A DNA stretch of 43,247 nucleotides from Clostridiales bacterium (GTDB taxonomy: Bacteria > Bacillota > Clostridia > Peptostreptococcales > Acidaminobacteraceae): positions 1 through 43,247 of the forward strand of contig JAIOSU010000161.1 of the NCBI GenBank assembly GCA_021107455.1. The letters run 5' to 3'. Position 1 is the first letter of the stretch. Each line of letters begins with the position of its first letter. The notes below the pieces were generated by a model. It was not told the DNA's origin and ran no database searches. It was given only the letters and a program-made list of their open reading frames with translations. This document shows positions 10,901 to 20,239 of this stretch, piece by piece. Both the position numbers and the translations under genes were made by a program.

Positions 10901-11456
10901 CAGACTCGGTTACAGGATGACGGAAGTGTTTTCCTACAAATATCTGGGTAAGATATTTGACGAACCTCAGACAGTTTTCAATGAAGATATTTTAAAACCT
11001 GAAACGCAAAGTATGGAAGCTTTTGTAGATGGTGTCATCAACATATCAAATGGACATAAGAAAGCGGCGCTGGACTACTTTGAGGATGGAAGCATTGATT
11101 ATGCCATACCGCCACTTAAAGCACTTTTGAACATCATGGCATATGGAGCATATGATGGACATTCCATTGAATCAAAAGAAGTCCGTGGACTTTTTGATAA
11201 AAATGTCGTGCTCTCCAGCGAGTGGTATGCGAAGAGACTAAGAAACAAGCAACTTATTGATATTGGACTGATTCAGAAGAAAATTCGAAATCTAGAGGAT
11301 TTTGTTGCTGACCCAATCAACAAATCTGTTATCAAAGAGTTTCATTATGATGAAAAACTCGTACAGGCTAGAGAATATTTAAAACATATCGAGTCCGATC
11401 AATACCTTGAATCTCTTGTTGGCACTATTGGGGCTGATGATGCCACACTGAACTAA
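7986..11456 (+). CDS. large 1156-aa protein, probable PPi-type phosphoenolpyruvate carboxykinase
   Basis: Length near 1150 aa, 'CTVSGGGKSEISKSI' P-loop-like segment and 'LDGWSGHTGFILLAPHL' match my recollection of the PPi-PEPCK family (Propionibacterium/Entamoeba type); RBS aggaggcgtt. Confidence 0.65.
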   Translation: MTIRKQLGIEFGNIDPTTTSEDRIKYINFKLASLGLPIYKSKNVDNASGSYFIDLFDDIIKDYKEKTRMVDIHEVGINKRINQFFENYFSELDDVPKVVEDYFTLDHYGLAREMSLPPEGSTFFNEYISSYRIKQGVLNNPKNDRRTTKGSFHIAEGGLPIPYDKKAVPKEVFLKLYNEAINPPESLKVLPFTSEQSEPARTFVSLMLKPIVSPKVPGVLDEKTMEVLFIAPGSLVSNLDFVESVFGNAGDPSYHSNDAGLDLDGWSGHTGFILLAPHLSKMKKIDLGLPHYDMATERQRRDGMCYKDESELYNEGQAFKLTCRDKSGVAVTLIADNYFGYSKKEIKTQISFAANLLGNVEEEHAGGTIAYPQKNLGENYTAKEDKSVSGYTFDAVIKEFGDMMDLHDDYYGVDKNNKQIIYLPENVEIDLHKTEIKWYYQSREITLKLSPANIYILPNGEKIHMEKHPAAPAWKMVGTAAEGTFCHKPCTVSGGGKSEISKSISNSIIYGTYYVHDLAKDLDNVERIFNYDYRKRWRDFPNRERPSRPILSIDRTLGSVIKLLSPSPAYTDEFNAYLEAIPNHVKALVFMIKRFYRQSWGNDWRKHFTVDHINGKPGNEINFNNRRIRPSYLRVGFENDDAWRIFKLRIDFMPSEKIQMEDDVTASVLIPSRQLSHLNPQYTNGSYKFSTNCEYRFFQRPDEAINKGYDKQAERDLSSKNLFATNYQPLTKTDVKAIQDDVMGYIDYTQPVRTHIEEFLAGDDEYCVVSSEPRIVDGKPSKNPRYLEHRSDYIDPLKTYVSHMGVRLARKIPLDKPVLMPVNAILAGRRNNPPGMEGDKKILPLSVYNPIHYQELPELFMDFISSLTGKSPSTTGAGSEGALTKAPFNMLLPIHDVNNALLSYILGDYAVFTTPAGHIGAGVKVDHDISILVPEIWSRLSEEERRPENLIQEGAFEKIKDFTYEGIHVPASRLGYRMTEVFSYKYLGKIFDEPQTVFNEDILKPETQSMEAFVDGVINISNGHKKAALDYFEDGSIDYAIPPLKALLNIMAYGAYDGHSIESKEVRGLFDKNVVLSSEWYAKRLRNKQLIDIGLIQKKIRNLEDFVADPINKSVIKEFHYDEKLVQAREYLKHIESDQYLESLVGTIGADDATLN

Positions 11457-11465
11457 AATCTAAAA

Positions 11466-11496
11466 ACAACTTCACTTGACGGTGAAGTTTTTTTTG
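11466..11496 (+). terminator. intrinsic terminator
   Basis: AACTTCAC TTGAC GGTGAAGTT followed by a T run. Confidence 0.85.
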
Positions 11497-11549
11497 GGGG
11501 GTATGATATACTTAAGACGTACGAGATTATGATTCAAAGGAGGTTCAAT

Positions 11550-12440
11550 TTGATAGTGGAAAAACTGAGTGAAGAGCGATTGGAAGAGTTCAAAGCTTAC
11601 CTCTATAAATATCGTTATGTACACGATGAGTCGTTTCTATATGACGAAGACATTGAAAAGTTTAAAATCAGCCGAGAAAATCCTACTGAACTACTCATCG
11701 AAGACAACAGAATCACCGGTGTGCTTTCGTTGATGTGCGGAGAGTATTATTTGGCAGGTAAAAAAGCCAGAACAAGAATATTTCACTGCGAGCGGACATC
11801 TCTTGAGTCGTACTAAACTCTGATGGAATCCGCATTGCCAGTGGACTATCCCATTGAGCGAATTGAAATGTTTATCCCGGAAAAGTTAGATCTAGTCCAG
11901 TACATATTGCATACCTTAGGATTTTCTAGTCAGAGAACCTCTTATGTAATGGTCCGAAAAGACAAACCTATGGTGAAAGCCAATTTCCCGGATGGTTTTC
12001 GCCTCAGACCTCTCAGAAAAAATATGGATGAAGGCGCATATGCAATGGTCAGGAATGAAGCATTTAAAAATTTGTCCGGTTCACAGACGCCAATTACAAT
12101 TAAAATGGTCATGGATCAGAATGAGGACAGTGTTCTCTTTAAAGAGGGAATGCAGATTTTATGGTATGGAGAAAATCCAGTTGGAGTCCTTAGAATGCTC
12201 AAAGAGTCAGAAGAATCCGGTGACTACAGTTTTGTGGCTCCAATAGCATTATTGCCTGAGTATCAAGGTAAGGGACTGGGTACTGAGCTTTTGAAAGCTG
12301 GTATTGAATTAGGACAAGACAATGGACTTTTAAATACAATGTTGGTGGTTAATGCCGAAAATGAACAAGCTCTTTCTTTGTATATGAAGAATGGGTTTGA
12401 AGTGGATTTGGCTGTAAATTGTTTGACACTGGAGGTGTAA
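11550..12440 (+). pseudogene. GNAT acetyltransferase interrupted by an in-frame TAA (11814-11816)
   Basis: TTG start with RBS AAAGGAGG; ORFs 11529-11816 and 11823-12440 are in the same frame, separated by one TAA; C-terminal GNAT motif 'ALLPEYQGKGLGTELLKAGIELG'. Confidence 0.65.
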
Positions 12441-12442
12441 GT

Positions 12443-13876
12443 ATGACTTTTGAAAAACTTTATGTAGGTGGAAAATGGATCCCTTCCGACTCGAAAGAAT
12501 GGATTGAAGTTGAAAATCCAGCAACAAGGGAGATAATTGGAAAGGTTCCGAGAGGAAATGCTGTAGATGTGGATCTTGCAGTCAAGGCGGCTTCACAAGC
12601 ATTTAAGGAATGGTCAGATACGACGGTTGAAGTGCGAATTGGCTATATGGAGAAGGTGCTGGACTACATGTTGTCTCAAAAGCAAGTTCTAATCGATCTT
12701 GAAACACAGGAGCTTGGAGCACCAATCAAATGGGCGGAAAGGGCGCATGTGAATGGTCCGATTGGAAGGCTTGAAAATTATATCCGTTTGATCAGAAACT
12801 TTGAATTTGTGACTGAGCTGAAACATGCCAAGGTCGTCAAAGAACCTATAGGAGTGGTGGGGTGCTTGACTCCATGGAACTATCCACTTGGACAGGTCAT
12901 GCAAAAAATCGTTCCTGCAATCCTTTGTGGAAATACAGTTGTTTTAAAACCTTCACAAGTTGCGCCTCTATCCTCTGGAGTACTAGCAAAGGCATTCGAA
13001 TATGCCGGTGTGCCCGGTGGTGTCTTCAATTTGGTGACAGGGCGAGCAGGTGAGGTGGGCAATGCACTTGCACTTCATGAGAAAGTAGATATGATTTCAT
13101 TTACCGGATCTACAAAAGGTGGAAAAGAAGTCGGAAAACTTGCGCTTGATGGAGTGAAGAAAATCGCCTTGGAGCTCGGTGGAAAATCAGCCAATGTGAT
13201 TTTAAAAGGTGCTGACTATGAAAAAGCTGTCAAAACTGGACTCAGTTCGTGTTTTGATAACACCGGACAGACCTGTGCGGCTTTGACACGAATGCTGGTA
13301 CCACAAGAGGAGCTCTCCAGAATTGAGGCGATGATCATAGAGTATTCCAAAACATTCATTGTGGGCGATCCGAAGCTTGAAACCACACATATTGGTCCTC
13401 TTGCCAGCTTGAAACAATATGAGAAAGTGAAAGGATATATTGAATTAGGAATCAAGGAGGGAGCACGGTTGATAGTCGGAGAAGTTCCAGGAGCAATAGA
13501 AACAGGGTATTTTGTCAATCCTTGTGTGTTCACTGATGTGAGAAATGATATGAGAATTGCACAAGAGGAAATATTTGGTCCTGTTATTTGTGTCATTCCA
13601 TATGATTCCATTGAAGAGGCTATTGAAATATCAAATGATACGGTTTATGGCCTTTCAGGTGCGGTATTTGGACCTAGTGATGACGCTAAGAGAGTCGCAA
13701 TGGCCATGAAGACGGGTTCAGTCTATATCAATGACGGAAAAAGGGATATTGATGCGCCTTTTGGCGGCTATAAGCCATCGGGAATTGGTAGAGAAGGTGG
13801 AACCTACGGTATTGATGAGTTTCTTGAAATTAAAGCAGTTTTTGATGAAGAAAGTAAAATCGTAGCAATTGACTAG
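12443..13876 (+). CDS. aldehyde dehydrogenase family protein
   Basis: 'LTPWNYPLGQ', 'FTGSTKGGKEV', 'LELGGKSANVIL', 'GQTCAALTR', 'EEIFGPVICVIPY'; RBS ggaggtgta. Confidence 0.95.
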   Translation: MTFEKLYVGGKWIPSDSKEWIEVENPATREIIGKVPRGNAVDVDLAVKAASQAFKEWSDTTVEVRIGYMEKVLDYMLSQKQVLIDLETQELGAPIKWAERAHVNGPIGRLENYIRLIRNFEFVTELKHAKVVKEPIGVVGCLTPWNYPLGQVMQKIVPAILCGNTVVLKPSQVAPLSSGVLAKAFEYAGVPGGVFNLVTGRAGEVGNALALHEKVDMISFTGSTKGGKEVGKLALDGVKKIALELGGKSANVILKGADYEKAVKTGLSSCFDNTGQTCAALTRMLVPQEELSRIEAMIIEYSKTFIVGDPKLETTHIGPLASLKQYEKVKGYIELGIKEGARLIVGEVPGAIETGYFVNPCVFTDVRNDMRIAQEEIFGPVICVIPYDSIEEAIEISNDTVYGLSGAVFGPSDDAKRVAMAMKTGSVYINDGKRDIDAPFGGYKPSGIGREGGTYGIDEFLEIKAVFDEESKIVAID

Positions 13877-13892
13877 TAAGAGGAGATAAGCG

Positions 13893-14843
13893 GTGATCGA
13901 CAACTTTTTATTCAGTTTAAGTAGCGCTTTGCCAATATTCTTCGTTATGATTATAGGCTATTACCTAAAACGAAGGGCAATCATCAATGAACAATTCGTT
14001 AAAGCTGCAAATATGTTGGTTTTTAACGTAGCATTACCAGTAAAGATATTCAGCGATGTTTATAGTACATCTTTTGAAGAGTATTTCGACATCCGTTTTG
14101 TGATGTTCATCATAATAGGCACTATTGTCAGCGTAATGATTTCATGGGTGACGGGAGCGCTGTTGATCAAGGATAGGAACAAACTTGGTGCCTTCATCCA
14201 AGGTTCTTTTAGAGGGAATTTCCTATATATCGGACTTTCCTTAATGGAAAATGTCACTGGATCCATTGGACTGAAGGCACCCCTTGTCATCGCACTGATT
14301 ATCCCACTTTATAATATTCTTGCGATTGTCGTGCTGTCATTTTTAGAGGTGGACAGACAGTCAAATGTCAATCTGAGAGGTATAGTCAAAAATATCGTAG
14401 GCAATCCGATGATCATTGCAGTTGTTTTAGGCATGGTCGTCTCACAATTCGGACTGAATTTGCCGCTCATCATGACCAGAACTATGAGCTATTTTGAAGT
14501 AGTTGCAACACCACTTGCCTTGATTGCAATTGGTGCATCATTCAAATTTGGAAATATGAAAGGCAACCTGAACACAGCACTACTCGCCAGCTCATTAAAA
14601 TTGATCTTATTGCCTGCACTTGCTGTCATATCCGCTATAGCATTGGGCTTTGGCAATGAGGACGTATTCTTGATTTATATTCTGTTTGGCGTCCCGACCG
14701 CCACAATCTCATATGTTGTTACGGTTGTCATGAAAGGGGATCATGACCTGGCATCCAATATTATAATGGTATCAACGCTTCTTTCAAATGTTTCTATGAC
14801 ATTATATGTCTTTATCTTCAAAACTATGGGATATTTGAACTAA
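13893..14843 (+). CDS. AEC family (auxin efflux carrier-like) transporter
   Basis: Hydrophobic ~10 TM protein, 'MLVFNVALPVKIFSDV', 'PLALIAIGASF'; GTG start with RBS. Confidence 0.85.
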   Translation: MIDNFLFSLSSALPIFFVMIIGYYLKRRAIINEQFVKAANMLVFNVALPVKIFSDVYSTSFEEYFDIRFVMFIIIGTIVSVMISWVTGALLIKDRNKLGAFIQGSFRGNFLYIGLSLMENVTGSIGLKAPLVIALIIPLYNILAIVVLSFLEVDRQSNVNLRGIVKNIVGNPMIIAVVLGMVVSQFGLNLPLIMTRTMSYFEVVATPLALIAIGASFKFGNMKGNLNTALLASSLKLILLPALAVISAIALGFGNEDVFLIYILFGVPTATISYVVTVVMKGDHDLASNIIMVSTLLSNVSMTLYVFIFKTMGYLN

Positions 14844-15063
14844 AAAGTTAAATTTGTTTTACGAAACTATGAACTTTAATTAAAATATTTTTTGTAACAT
14901 GTTGTAGCAATTTGTCGGAATATGTAGGATGAATGATATATCGTTAGTATACCGAATGTATTTGTAAGAGAACATGAATGACAAATGATGCAATTTGTTA
15001 TTTGAAATCTTGCAAAATAGGTAATTGGGGTATCTATATTAATGATTTAAACAGGAGGAAAGT

Positions 15064-16101
15064 ATGAAAAAAGCATTTTCGTTATTGATGGTATTGATTT
15101 TATCGTTCTCACTTTTGGCAGGTTGTGCCAAAGAACCTGAAGCAGTTGTAGAGACACCTGCTGAAACACCTGTTGCAGAAGAACCAGCTACTGAAGAACC
15201 TGCTCCAGTTGAAGAACCAGTTTCATTTGACAATTTATTTGTCAACATCGGAACAGGTGGTACTGCAGGTACTTACTTCCCACTTGGCGGAGCATTTGCA
15301 GAAATTTGGAACCAAAATATCGATGGCATCAACGCTACTGCACAAAGTACTGGCGCATCTGTTGCAAACATCAACCTTTTGATGGATAAAAAAGTAGAAG
15401 TTGTCATAGTACAAAATGATACAGCTCTCTATGCATATGTTGGCGAAAAAATGTTTGAAGGACAAACTTTTGAAGGCATCAGAGGCCTCGCTACATTATA
15501 CAGTGAACCACTTCAAATCGTTACAACTGATCCTAACATCAAAACAGTAGCAGACCTTAAAGGCAAAAGACTTGCTGTAGGCGCTATCGGTTCAGGTGTT
15601 GAAGCCAATGCTAGACAAATCATCGCAGCGGCTGGAATGGATTTTGAAACAGATATCGATGCTAAATTCTTATCATTTGCTGAAGCTTCAGCAGGTCTTA
15701 AAGACAAGCAAGTTGATGCGGCTTTCTTGACAGCTGGTATTCCAACAGCGGCAATCCAAGACTTATCAGCACAAAACGATGTGTATATAGTTGCAATCGA
15801 AGGCGATATCGCTAATACACTCAAAACAGACTACAAATTCTTTACTGATTACGTAATTCCAGCAAACACATACAAAGGTCAAACTGAAGATGTTCAAACA
15901 CTTACAGTTAAATCTATGCTTTGTGTTTCTACAGAAATGAGCGATGAACTTGCATACGAACTCACTAAGCAAATCTATCAGAATCTTGATCGTGTTGAAT
16001 TGGCTCACAACGTAGGTAAATTCATTACTCTTGAAACTGCACTTGAAGCTATGCCAGTTCCAGTACACCCAGGCGCTCAAAAGTTCTTTGACGAGCAATA
16101 G
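15064..16101 (+). CDS. TAXI family TRAP transporter solute-binding lipoprotein
   Basis: Lipobox 'LLAGC'; 'NIGTGGTAGTYFPLGGAFAEIWNQ' TAXI signature. Confidence 0.95.
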   Translation: MKKAFSLLMVLILSFSLLAGCAKEPEAVVETPAETPVAEEPATEEPAPVEEPVSFDNLFVNIGTGGTAGTYFPLGGAFAEIWNQNIDGINATAQSTGASVANINLLMDKKVEVVIVQNDTALYAYVGEKMFEGQTFEGIRGLATLYSEPLQIVTTDPNIKTVADLKGKRLAVGAIGSGVEANARQIIAAAGMDFETDIDAKFLSFAEASAGLKDKQVDAAFLTAGIPTAAIQDLSAQNDVYIVAIEGDIANTLKTDYKFFTDYVIPANTYKGQTEDVQTLTVKSMLCVSTEMSDELAYELTKQIYQNLDRVELAHNVGKFITLETALEAMPVPVHPGAQKFFDEQ

Positions 16102-16136
16102 AATTTAATGAATTAGAGATAGAGAGAAGGGAAGAT

Positions 16137-16640
16137 TTGTTTAGAAGAATTGTCATTGCGATACTTGGTCTTATGTTGCTTTTGTTGTTGGTTTTCACTG
16201 GACTTCAGGATAGAACCGTGCTTGTAATTGAAGAACAGTCTTCGGGGATTCAGCATGAGCTCTATCCCCTCGATGACCAATTTGTACTGAGCTATATTCA
16301 TTCGGTACTGCTGACACCAGTAGATGAACATTTTATCATAACGGAAGACAATGCTTTGATACTCCAAAAGACTGTTTATGAGTCTTTTGGAGTAGGACTT
16401 CCCTATGAACAGATCAGTGATGCGGATTTTGAAATAATTGATGGTAAGTTTATTTTATATTTAGAGCGGCAGTTTGAAAGCTTGAATATGATTATTTCAC
16501 CAATACTGAAACATAGTATTACTGTGAATGGTGAAATTTTTCAGTTCAATGATATGCTTGAAATTAAAGATCAATCAATCAAGATATATACAATAGATAG
16601 GAAAGTCTTTAAAATTGGCAACTATTCGGTTGTCTTATAG
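16137..16640 (+). CDS. DUF1850 domain-containing protein
   Basis: 'FVLSYIHSVLLTPVDEHFIIT' characteristic of DUF1850; lies between TAXI SBP and TRAP permease; TTG start. Confidence 0.8.
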   Translation: MFRRIVIAILGLMLLLLLVFTGLQDRTVLVIEEQSSGIQHELYPLDDQFVLSYIHSVLLTPVDEHFIITEDNALILQKTVYESFGVGLPYEQISDADFEIIDGKFILYLERQFESLNMIISPILKHSITVNGEIFQFNDMLEIKDQSIKIYTIDRKVFKIGNYSVVL

Positions 16641-16654
16641 GAAGGAACGGTGTC

Positions 16655-18613
16655 ATGTCTGACTTGAATTTAAAAAAACAAACAGATGTAGTGTCAGAAG
16701 GCTCCCCGGATGACCTGCTCAGAAAATATGACAAAGGTTCGGATTTTAGGGTTTTAAGTGGTTTGCAAGGAAAGTTGATCATCGGTCTTCTCGCTTTGTT
16801 TTCATTTTTTCAGCTTTATACAGGAATATTCGGAATAATGGATGCTATGCTTCAACGTTCGATTCACCTTGCGTTTGGTTTGACCTTGGTATATCTTTTA
16901 TATCCTTCTAGGAAAAAGTTTTCAAGATTCAAGCTCCATCCGCTGGATGTCGGTCTGGCGATACTGGCTGGATCAGTATGTCTTTATGTATACTTTAATT
17001 ATTCCGAGCTGGTATTTAGAGCGGGTAGAGTTACAACAACCGATATGATCGTGGGACTTATAGCTATATTTTTAGTGCTTGAAGCAGCGCGTAGAGTCAT
17101 TGGATGGCCAATGGTTATTATTGCGATAACATTTATTGGATATGCACTTTTAGGACCAAAAATTCCAGGACCATTAGCGCACAGAGGTGTGGCTATGGAT
17201 GACTTGGTACAACACTTATTCTACACTACTGAGGGAATCTTCGGTATTCCGATCGGTGTTTCATCTACATTCATATTCATGTTTCTTTTGTTCGGTGCTT
17301 TTCTCGGTAAAACCGGGATGGGTGAGTTTTTTATTGATATTTCAAATGCTATTGCTGGTTCCGCTCCAGGTGGACCTGCAAAAGTTGCAGTTATTTCCAG
17401 TGCGACGATGGGAACATTATCGGGAAGTTCGGTAGCCAATGTTGTCGGTACAGGAAGCTTTACAATTCCAATGATGAAAAAATTAGGATATAAACCAGAA
17501 TTTGCAGGAGCAGTTGAAGCTACTGCCTCAACAGGTGGCCAATTGATGCCACCTATCATGGGAGCCGCAGCGTTTCTGATGGCTGAATTCACAAATATTC
17601 CGTATGTCACTATAATTGCAGCAGCAGTAATTCCAGCTGCGTTATACTATTTTGGCGTATGGGCTGGTGTCCATTATGAAGCCAAAAAACAAGGACTTAA
17701 AGGAATGTCCAAAGAGGAATTGCCTAAAGCGGGAAAAGTCATTAAAGAGAGAGGGCATTTGATGCTCCCGATCATTATTGTCATTTACTTCCTTGTTTCT
17801 GGATACACTCCAATTAGAGCTGCTCTCGGTGCTATTGTTGCGGCGATTTTGGTTTCTGCAATCAAAAAAGAGACAAGGTTATCACTTAAGGATATTTTTG
17901 CAGGACTTGTCGAAGGTGCTAGAAGTGCTCTTACCGTTATTGCGGCTTGTGCGACTGCCGGTATCATAATCGGTGTGGTTACTCAAACAGGTCTTGGTCT
18001 TAAAATGGGCTCTTTACTTGTTAGTGTCGCTAATGGGAATCTGTTCTTGACACTTGTGTTCACGATGATCACTTCGCTGATTTTAGGTATTGGTGTTCCA
18101 ACTACTGCGAATTATGTTATAACAGCTACAATTGCGGCACCTGCATTATTGTTACTTGACGTCCCAATTCTAGCAGCTCACATGTTTGCGTTCTATTTTG
18201 GAATCATCGCAGATGTTACGCCACCTGTTGCACTTGCGGCAGTTGCGGCATCAGGGGTTGCCAAGTCAGAACCAATGCGCACGGGGATTCAAGCCTCGCG
18301 GCTTGCTATTGCGGCATTCATTATCCCGTATATCTTCGTCTACAGTCCGGAGTTATTGTTGATTGATGTAACCATAGGCCACTTGATCTTCATACTGGTT
18401 ACTGCAGTCATTGGAATCATTGCTGTGGCTTCAGGGTTGACAGGTTACTTCCAGACAGAGATGAATCCAATAGAGAGAATTTTCTTCATTGTTGGGGGTG
18501 TAATGCTGGTAACAACAAGCCCGATTTTCAATGCCATTGGTGCTGCTTTACTCGGAATCGCTATCTTTACACAGTTTAAAAAGAAAAAAGCGGCGGTTTT
18601 GGTACAAGCTTAA
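16655..18613 (+). CDS. TRAP transporter permease (fused DctQM type)
   Basis: 652-aa polytopic protein; 'GKTGMGEFFIDISNAIAGSAPGGPAKVAVISSATMGTLSGSSVANVVGTGSFTIPMMKKLGY'. Confidence 0.95.
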   Translation: MSDLNLKKQTDVVSEGSPDDLLRKYDKGSDFRVLSGLQGKLIIGLLALFSFFQLYTGIFGIMDAMLQRSIHLAFGLTLVYLLYPSRKKFSRFKLHPLDVGLAILAGSVCLYVYFNYSELVFRAGRVTTTDMIVGLIAIFLVLEAARRVIGWPMVIIAITFIGYALLGPKIPGPLAHRGVAMDDLVQHLFYTTEGIFGIPIGVSSTFIFMFLLFGAFLGKTGMGEFFIDISNAIAGSAPGGPAKVAVISSATMGTLSGSSVANVVGTGSFTIPMMKKLGYKPEFAGAVEATASTGGQLMPPIMGAAAFLMAEFTNIPYVTIIAAAVIPAALYYFGVWAGVHYEAKKQGLKGMSKEELPKAGKVIKERGHLMLPIIIVIYFLVSGYTPIRAALGAIVAAILVSAIKKETRLSLKDIFAGLVEGARSALTVIAACATAGIIIGVVTQTGLGLKMGSLLVSVANGNLFLTLVFTMITSLILGIGVPTTANYVITATIAAPALLLLDVPILAAHMFAFYFGIIADVTPPVALAAVAASGVAKSEPMRTGIQASRLAIAAFIIPYIFVYSPELLLIDVTIGHLIFILVTAVIGIIAVASGLTGYFQTEMNPIERIFFIVGGVMLVTTSPIFNAIGAALLGIAIFTQFKKKKAAVLVQA

Positions 18614-18658
18614 TTAGCCTTCTTAAAATTCAATAAATTTTGCATTTAATAATGCGCA

Positions 18659-18708
18659 AAAGCCAAATTGTATCTGTCCTTTCGGGAAGATCCAATTTGG
18701 CTTTTTTC
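18659..18708. terminator. intrinsic terminator
   Basis: AGCCAAATTG ... CAATTTGGCT stem followed by T-rich tract; A-rich on other side. Confidence 0.8.
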
Positions 18709-18731
18709 TTTTGGTAAGTTATAAATTGATT

Positions 18732-20066
18732 TTATAGTCCTTGCATGAGGAATGGCATCATTTGCATCATTTCACCGATTCCGTTAAGGATTTCAGTACG
18801 TTCAGCTTCTGGCAACTGCTGGGCATTGACTTCAAGATCGGTCATCAAAGAGTTGAAAGCTTTGCTTCCCAAGATATTGGAATATGCGTTGGTGATTAGA
18901 GTTTGGGCAATCTCGGAAGTCTTTTGGTCGTCTTCCATGAGCGATTTAATGTCTTCTGTGTTTTGGGTTTCAATGGAACTGATAACTACATCGCCATCGA
19001 AAGCGTTATAAGTATAGATTTGTTTCATGCGGATAAATGCTGAAAGCATATCGATTTCCATTGCTCTGATCAGATTGTTCGAATCTATCTTTATAAGCAG
19101 GTCATAGTTCATCGATATTCCCATGTCATCATATTCTGTGCCAATTGTACTATAGGAGTTGATCATCTCATCCAGCATTTTGTCGAACTCTTCATCGTAA
19201 CTGGCTTTCAAAGATGATTGCATGGATTTCGCTTCTGATTCGGTCATGGAGAGTTTCAGGTAGTCGCCTGATTCTACAAAAGTGTCAACGACTTTGTATA
19301 CACGGTCCTTAATTAGTGCTTGCATAGCTTCGTCATCCTTGAACATGACAATGAGTGTTTCCATTTTTTCGAATAAAACCTTCATGTCTACAGGTAAAAG
19401 ATATTGATCCACTTTGTGAGTGCTCACCTTACCGTCATATGTGGTTTCAAGTGTTCCATCCTCGAGTTTCGTCAATGACTCTTCGAGATACTCCATAAAA
19501 AAGTCTTCATACTGCTTGAAATTCTTCTCAGCTGATTTGTAGAGAGCATCATCATCTTCATAGATGATGGCCAAATATTGGTTGAAGTCCATTTGATCTG
19601 CTTCACTTTTCATATCATATGAGAACATGCGATCAAACAGTTGCTCTGAACCGAATGCTATGGTCCAAGGCTCAAAGATCATACTCATATTGAGCAAGGG
19701 ATCATTCTTATAATTCATAGAGATATCATAGTCCATGTATGTAGGAAATGTCGACTGGTCACGTGCATAGGTCATATCATAGACTATTCCAAAATTGGTC
19801 AGTATGGAATTCATGTAATTGGCCATTGCCGTAGGATCTTCTGAAAACTCAAATATAGCCAGTTCCTCAGCTGCAGCTTCATCGACAGACATGGTCATGG
19901 TAGCTGTAGCATTGGTTTTTTCAACTTCTCCGGTTTTCTTCATAGCATAAAGTACATGTGTGGCTGGATTCATTTCAGCTAACTTTCCGACGATAAAAGG
20001 TGTGGCGAAGGCTGCTCCCGCCGCAAGGATGATGACGATTATGGCTGCTATATAACTTTTTTTCAC
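18732..20066 (-). CDS. exported/membrane-anchored protein of unknown function
   Basis: N-terminal signal/anchor 'MKKSYIAAIIVIILAAGAAFATPFIVG', long acidic Met-rich extracytoplasmic region; GTG start with RBS aaggaga. Confidence 0.75.
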   Translation of the reverse strand: MKKSYIAAIIVIILAAGAAFATPFIVGKLAEMNPATHVLYAMKKTGEVEKTNATATMTMSVDEAAAEELAIFEFSEDPTAMANYMNSILTNFGIVYDMTYARDQSTFPTYMDYDISMNYKNDPLLNMSMIFEPWTIAFGSEQLFDRMFSYDMKSEADQMDFNQYLAIIYEDDDALYKSAEKNFKQYEDFFMEYLEESLTKLEDGTLETTYDGKVSTHKVDQYLLPVDMKVLFEKMETLIVMFKDDEAMQALIKDRVYKVVDTFVESGDYLKLSMTESEAKSMQSSLKASYDEEFDKMLDEMINSYSTIGTEYDDMGISMNYDLLIKIDSNNLIRAMEIDMLSAFIRMKQIYTYNAFDGDVVISSIETQNTEDIKSLMEDDQKTSEIAQTLITNAYSNILGSKAFNSLMTDLEVNAQQLPEAERTEILNGIGEMMQMMPFLMQGL

Positions 20067-20239
20067 GATAAGTTCTCCTTTTTGTTTTTATTTTATTCTA
20101 ACATTATTATAGCAATAAAAAAAACTTTAGTAAAATGTTACAAAAATGTCTTAAAGGATTGCAGTGACACCATTAAAACTATAGAATAATACCATGAGAC
20201 CCATAACAATTATTTTATATGTACAAGAGGAGGCGCAAT

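Noticed and set aside
11814-11816. Selenocysteine or pyrrolysine recoding at the interrupted acetyltransferase
   Set aside because: The codon is TAA, not TGA or TAG, and no recoding element is evident.
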